NCBI GenBank assembly: GCA_004213235.1
Contig: SHAI01000087.1
Coordinates: 1-9,454, forward strand
Direction of reading: 5' to 3'
Length of the DNA stretch: 9,454 nt
From: Parvularculaceae bacterium
GTDB taxonomy: Bacteria; Pseudomonadota; Alphaproteobacteria; Caulobacterales; Parvularculaceae
Shown: positions 6,238-9,454 of the stretch, piece after piece
Numbering within the stretch: the stretch's first letter is position 1
How the letters are laid out: each line of letters opens with the position of its first letter
The notes under the pieces: generated by a model
Database searches by the model: none
Seen by the model: the letters and a program-made list of their open reading frames with translations, nothing else
Told to the model about the DNA's origin: nothing
Program-made: the position numbers and the translations under genes

Positions 6238-6837
6238 TCAATCTAAGGTCTGGCGTTCCAATTTTCCGCGAATTGCCTGTAAATCGCTTATCGTATCAAC
6301 ATCCTGCGTAAATTCCGCATCAAGATCAGATGTACCAATTTCACCCAAATTACCAATAAGTGCTTTGGCACCAACATCACCGGAGAGGTGTATCAAATTA
6401 GAAAAGACGGGTTGCCTGAATGCACTCGGCGGCAACAAAACCCCGTTAACGGAGGAAAATACCGCTTGATAATTAGATAGTTTTTCCGCCAGGTTCAGAA
6501 TATGGGATACCGGCACCAGGGGCATATCGCCGAGCATAAGGATCAACCCGTCCAACCGATGTTCCAGCGCCCAACGCGCCGCGGCGGCAATGCTCCTTCC
6601 CTGCCCCCTCGCCGCGTCCGGCGCTTCGGCAGTCCGCCAACCAGCATCCTTGAACGCGTCCCGGCGCGCCACCTGCCCCGGAGCAACAATACCGATATGG
6701 TGAAACGTGCGCGCCGCTGCAGCGGTCCTTATCGTCCGCCCCAAAACCGTTTGCCCCCCTAAATCAGCGAGCAGTTTATCGCCGTGTTTAAAGCGCGCCG
6801 ACTGACCCGCCGCCAATACTGCAAGCCCAATATTCAC
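6238..6837 (-). CDS. mocA: MocA-like molybdenum cofactor cytidylyltransferase (NTP transferase)
   Basis: The 199-aa product is a MobA/MocA-type nucleotidyltransferase. MocA transfers CMP from CTP to Mo-molybdopterin, making the dinucleotide cofactor used by xanthine-dehydrogenase-family enzymes. The nucleotide-binding signature LAVLAAGQSARF is at 5-16, with conserved Lys21 in DKLL. GQGRS (78-82) takes the place of the usual G-S-S loop, LMLGDMPLV (100-108) carries the metal-binding Asp104, and HLSGDVGAKALI (150-161) and DVDTISDL (179-186) match the family's GD-G-A-L and DIDT-DL motifs. The length is typical. The gene starts with GTG at 6837, overlapping the xdhC stop by 4 nt (GTGA), so it is translationally coupled and last in the operon. 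The cytidylyl rather than guanylyl specificity is inferred from its partnership with XdhC and a molybdenum hydroxylase; no residue seen here proves it. Confidence 0.85.
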   Translation of the reverse strand: MNIGLAVLAAGQSARFKHGDKLLADLGGQTVLGRTIRTAAAARTFHHIGIVAPGQVARRDAFKDAGWRTAEAPDAARGQGRSIAAAARWALEHRLDGLILMLGDMPLVPVSHILNLAEKLSNYQAVFSSVNGVLLPPSAFRQPVFSNLIHLSGDVGAKALIGNLGEIGTSDLDAEFTQDVDTISDLQAIRGKLERQTLD

Positions 6838-7781
6838 GGTACGTTTTTTCCAAGTTGTTCGTACTCCTGAATGATTTCAGCAAGCACCGACACCGCTAGA
6901 AAGCTCGCCGATCGCAGCGATGGCACTAACCCAATCGGGCCGCGCACACGCAAAAGCGCTTCATCACTTGCCCCCCTCTCCCGCAATCTTTCAAGCCGGC
7001 GTGCATGGGTTCGCGCGCTCCCCACAGCACCGATATAAAACGCCTGACTATTGAGCGCTTGATCAAGCAGATAATCCTCCCAATAAGGGTCGTGATATAA
7101 CAAGATAAAAGCGGTATAGGGATCGTCAATACACGCCGGCAGAGCCGTCGGTGTGGACAAGATATGTGTTGAAATACCCTCACCAACCGACACCTGACGA
7201 AGACATGCTTCATCATTGCTCCATAAGGAAACATTCAACCCACAGGAGACAGCCTGCGCAAGGATTGCCGTCGCATCGGCACCCCGCCCAGCAACTCGAA
7301 GCGTTAGTTTCGGCTTATAAGTGGCAAGGCTTGCACCATCCCCCTCCAGCGAAGGCACAAGACCATCTTCCGCTAGCTGAACATTGCACCTGGACCGAGT
7401 GGCCAACACATCAACGATCCGTTGAAGAGAGGAACCATTCTGAACCGGAAAAATATTTATGTCCAACGCCCCACCACAAGGCAGGACAATATCAGCGTAA
7501 GGGGAATCCGCGCCATACCGGACACGGCGCGGCAATTGCTCGTCAATGCACGCCTGAGCCTGGGTGATGATATCAGAATCGACGCATCCTCCCGAGAGAT
7601 ATCCCGCATACGCACCATCAGCGCGCACGGCCATCATATCGCCAAGTGTTCTCACACCGCCGCCCTGAACACCGGAAACTACGGCAAGGGCAACGGGATT
7701 CCCGGCATCAAACCATTGAAGCGCGATCTTCAGCACGTCACTGGGATGTTCGAATTGAAATGGGCTGGCGGGAGACGTCAT
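6834..7781 (-). CDS. xdhC: XdhC family molybdenum-cofactor maturation factor
   Basis: XdhC/CoxI-type proteins bind molybdenum cofactor, help its sulfuration and insert it into xanthine-dehydrogenase-family enzymes. The 315-aa product has the N-terminal XdhC domain with VALAVVSGVQGGGVRTLG (30-47), SGGCVDSDI (63-71) and PCGG (101-104), both carrying the conserved cysteines. A C-terminal Rossmann-like domain follows, with LRVAGRGADA (161-170), LYHDPYWEDYLL (228-239) and FYIGAVGSARTHARRLERL (248-266). The ending GPIGLVPSLRSASFLAVSVLAEI replaces the more common GLDIGARTPEEIA-type segment. I believe this marks a subfamily seen with IorB-type oxidoreductases rather than damage. ATG 7781 has AGGG at suitable spacing (GAGGGAAGCAATG). 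The gene sits downstream of the oxidoreductase and cytochrome and overlaps mocA by 4 nt. Confidence 0.92.
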   Translation of the reverse strand: MTSPASPFQFEHPSDVLKIALQWFDAGNPVALAVVSGVQGGGVRTLGDMMAVRADGAYAGYLSGGCVDSDIITQAQACIDEQLPRRVRYGADSPYADIVLPCGGALDINIFPVQNGSSLQRIVDVLATRSRCNVQLAEDGLVPSLEGDGASLATYKPKLTLRVAGRGADATAILAQAVSCGLNVSLWSNDEACLRQVSVGEGISTHILSTPTALPACIDDPYTAFILLYHDPYWEDYLLDQALNSQAFYIGAVGSARTHARRLERLRERGASDEALLRVRGPIGLVPSLRSASFLAVSVLAEIIQEYEQLGKNVP

Positions 7782-7800
7782 TGCTTCCCTCGAAAAGAGG

Positions 7801-7920
7801 TCAAAAAGGGGCCAAACAAGAAATCAGGGGCACCGCACGTTCGCGGATATCTTCCGGCACATCCCCAATAGCGCGACCAGCCATTGCAATCAGGCTTAAG
7901 ATTGACCTCGCGTTCGCCAT
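7801..7920 (-). CDS. Possible 39-codon small ORF between cytochrome and xdhC
   Basis: In the 138-nt gap between the cytochrome stop and xdhC, an ATG overlaps the cytochrome stop codon (TGATG, sharing the A at 7920). It opens a 39-codon frame to a TGA at 7803-7801, only 19 nt before the xdhC ATG. The product begins MANARSILSLIAMAGRAIGD and continues VPEDIRERAVPLISCLAPF, with a short hydrophobic start and one Cys near the end. GGAG stands only 2 nt before the ATG, so it would be translated by coupling to the cytochrome gene. The length is within chance expectation, and I recognise no family. It could equally be an untranslated spacer or the remnant of a longer gene. Confidence 0.35.
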   Translation of the reverse strand: MANARSILSLIAMAGRAIGDVPEDIRERAVPLISCLAPF

Positions 7921-8510
7921 CACTCCGAGACAGGGCAAGGCGCACCATTCGCCGCCCAATCAGCCACGAATGAAGCAGCTTGCGCAGCCGAATATGGTGC
8001 GGGTTCGCGGCCTGGTCCTGGTGCCCATCCCCATGCGACAAGTGCGTCCTCACGTATATGTGTTTCGATATCTTCAAGAGATCGGTTTCCATTACGCGCG
8101 GGATCTTTTAATTGCGCACAAATATGCGAAGAGCTTTTGTCCCACCACGCCATATCGGCCGGTGGCAAATGCCAAACTTCCGCGCCAGGTGGACCATGGT
8201 ACGCTGATGAGTTTTCAGCCATGTGGCAAGTCGAGCACAACATGCCAACATTACCGAACAACAGATTCGGATCACCTCCCACATTCATCCCGTGAACGCG
8301 CGCCTCACCATAACTTGGCCCAGACCACATCGGCCGACCGTCGGCCACATGACAGTTCGCACACCGAGGATGAGATACAATTTCATAAATCTTGGCCCAG
8401 GCCGCAAGCCCTTCACCATTCACTGCTTGTTCGTCAGCATCTAGCACCGATGTAGCGCTAACAAACGAAACGGCCGAGACGAACAATAGCAAAACTGCAC
8501 TTTTCAACAC
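7920..8510 (-). CDS. Secreted dihaem cytochrome c of the isoquinoline 1-oxidoreductase type
   Basis: The 196-aa product starts with a signal peptide (Lys3, hydrophobic core about 5-18, likely cleavage after VSA near residue 19), so it acts in the periplasm. Two CxxCH haem-attachment motifs are present: CANCH (50-54) and CSTCH (92-96). Other parts recall a conserved family of about 200 aa found with molybdenum hydroxylases: HGMNVGGDP (73-81), PPADMAWWDKSS (116-127), ICAQLKDPARNGNRSLEDI (130-148), LVAWGWAPGPGREPAP (157-172) and a closing WAANGAPCP. The likely role is to accept electrons from the molybdenum enzyme and pass them to the respiratory chain. The start is GTG 8510, with GGAGG 7 nt upstream. 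It lies 16 nt after the oxidoreductase large subunit, hence the same transcript. Database names for this family vary, and the substrate of the complex is not evident. Confidence 0.88.
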   Translation of the reverse strand: MLKSAVLLLFVSAVSFVSATSVLDADEQAVNGEGLAAWAKIYEIVSHPRCANCHVADGRPMWSGPSYGEARVHGMNVGGDPNLLFGNVGMLCSTCHMAENSSAYHGPPGAEVWHLPPADMAWWDKSSSHICAQLKDPARNGNRSLEDIETHIREDALVAWGWAPGPGREPAPYSAAQAASFVADWAANGAPCPVSE

Positions 8511-8526
8511 GATTTATCCTCCGCCG

Positions 8527-9454
8527 TCAGATGAAATTTACTGCATGCTTAAGTGGCAATTCGCGAATGCGCTCACCGGTTGCGCTGAAAATTGCGTTTG
8601 CCAAAGCCGGTGCCGCGGGCGGTGTGCCGGGCTCACCAATTCCGCGAATGCGCGGCCCTTGCTCAAGAACGGCCACCTCGATCGGCGGGCATTGGTTAAT
8701 GCGCAGCATTTCATAATCGTGGAAATTCGATTGCTGAACTTTTCCACCTTCAACAGTAATCTCACCGAACATGGCCGCAGTTATGCCATACACGATACCG
8801 CCTTGAACCTGAGCCTCAATGTTACCGGGATCCAGGGCGATCCCCACGTCAACCGCCGCCCAAATACCGACAAGCCTGATCCCCGCAGGTGTAACGGCGA
8901 CTTCAAATACTTCCGCCGTTGGCACACCAAATGAAAGATAGTAGGCAACCCCGAGACCATGGCCTTTTTCCAGACGGCGTCCCCAACCGGACATGTCACG
9001 AACCCGCTCCAGGACCCCGCGGCTCGGTTCGTGTTTGAGATTTGCCAATCTGAACTCAAGCGGGTCAGCCCCGGCCGCAAATGCCAATTCGTCCATGGCG
9101 CTTTCCTGGAAGAAGCCATTTTGCGACGCGCCAACGGAGCGCCAAAATCCGAGCGGCAGGGCAACCGGGCCTTCATAGCCAGACACCCGGTAGTTTGGCA
9201 CCGTATAAGGATTATCCCAGGCGTTTTGCACCACCGTAGGGTCGGCCATGGAAAGATCCATACCGCGGCGGGAAAAGGCATCCAGCGCTGTGGGTGACGA
9301 TGCCAAGTGAAGATCGAACGCAGTCGCGGCACCGTCTTTCACCGCACCTTTAAAACGCGCCTGCGCCATTGTCCGGTAAACATCGTGGCGCATGTCTTCT
9401 TCGCGGGACCAAACCATGGAAACAGGTGTCCCTTTTTCCGCGATCGCAATTTTA
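8527..9454 (-). CDS. Molybdopterin-binding large subunit, IorB/aldehyde-oxidase family (C-terminal part)
   Basis: This frame is open from the right window edge (first full codon at 9453) to TGA at 8529-8527, giving about 309 residues; the N-terminus is outside. It belongs to the xanthine dehydrogenase family, molybdopterin-binding subunit, and most resembles isoquinoline 1-oxidoreductase beta (IorB), which hydroxylates a substrate carbon with water-derived oxygen. Visible motifs are VWSREEDMRHDVYR just inside the edge, GFWRSVGASQNGFFQESAMDELA (the G-W-R-x-x-G-x-x-x-N segment and helix), GIALDPGNIEAQVQGGIVYGI, and the C-terminal GIGEPGTPPAAPALANAIF with the catalytic Glu encoded at 8634-8632. 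The ending ATGERIRELPL is family-typical. The ATG at 9417 is an internal Met, because coding similarity (GTPVSMVWSREEDM) continues upstream. A [2Fe-2S] partner subunit is expected further right. The true substrate is unknown. Confidence 0.93.
   Translation of the reverse strand, partial: KIAIAEKGTPVSMVWSREEDMRHDVYRTMAQARFKGAVKDGAATAFDLHLASSPTALDAFSRRGMDLSMADPTVVQNAWDNPYTVPNYRVSGYEGPVALPLGFWRSVGASQNGFFQESAMDELAFAAGADPLEFRLANLKHEPSRGVLERVRDMSGWGRRLEKGHGLGVAYYLSFGVPTAEVFEVAVTPAGIRLVGIWAAVDVGIALDPGNIEAQVQGGIVYGITAAMFGEITVEGGKVQQSNFHDYEMLRINQCPPIEVAVLEQGPRIRGIGEPGTPPAAPALANAIFSATGERIRELPLKHAVNFI

Noticed and set aside
7646..8455. Long plus-strand open frame opposite the cytochrome and xdhC genes
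   Set aside because: It is rich in His, Arg, Pro and Thr with no family motifs, and lies antisense to two well-supported genes. It is a shadow frame.
8392..8934. Plus-strand open frame opposite the oxidoreductase large subunit
   Set aside because: The minus strand encodes strong molybdopterin-subunit motifs across the whole stretch, and the plus-strand product has no recognisable features.
1..9454. CRISPR array, insertion sequence ends, tRNA or rRNA genes
   Set aside because: I saw no regularly spaced repeats, transposase motifs, terminal inverted repeats with target duplications, or tRNA cloverleaf elements by eye.

Overview
The window looks like chromosome of an alphaproteobacterium of middling G+C. 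The main pointers are an exact GAAC-N7-GAAC LexA operator (the alphaproteobacterial SOS box) directly in front of an imuA-imuB-dnaE2 mutagenesis cassette, a molybdenum-hydroxylase operon of isoquinoline-1-oxidoreductase type, and SGGCVD-type XdhC and MocA maturation factors. No species can be named from sequence alone.

Layout. Positions 1-185 (minus) hold the first 61 codons of a small helical protein that I do not firmly recognise. Positions 186-399 are intergenic. Positions 400-708 (plus) carry the C-terminal half of an isochorismatase-fold hydrolase that lacks its N-terminal catalytic strand, probably a decayed gene. Positions 709-963 have no convincing gene but are rich in inverted repeats, including two GCCCGG hairpins. 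From 964 to 6205 (plus) runs the SOS mutasome: a promoter, a LexA box overlapping the presumed start, a short ImuA (195 aa), ImuB (catalytically degenerate Y-family protein, overlapping imuA by 83 nt) and DnaE2 (error-prone C-family polymerase, joined to imuB by an ATGA overlap). The three would be co-transcribed after DNA damage and carry out translesion synthesis together: DnaE2 polymerises, ImuB is the hub, ImuA is the accessory.

From 9454 down to 6238 (minus), converging on dnaE2 with only 32 nt between, lies a tight operon: the C-terminal part of a molybdopterin-binding large subunit (IorB/aldehyde-oxidase family), a secreted two-haem cytochrome c, a possible 39-codon small ORF, XdhC and MocA. 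The first two form (with an Fe-S subunit presumably encoded beyond the right edge) an oxidase delivering electrons to a periplasmic cytochrome. XdhC and MocA would make, cytidylate and insert the molybdenum cofactor.

The most notable points are the LexA box sitting on the imuA start region, which suggests a leaderless SOS transcript; the missing N-terminal region of ImuA; degenerate metal-site motifs in the DnaE2 PHP domain; a translation-coupled micro-ORF in the molybdenum operon; and the hairpin-rich gap before the SOS promoter. None of these alone proves a new system. The two large modules are known types in somewhat unusual versions.
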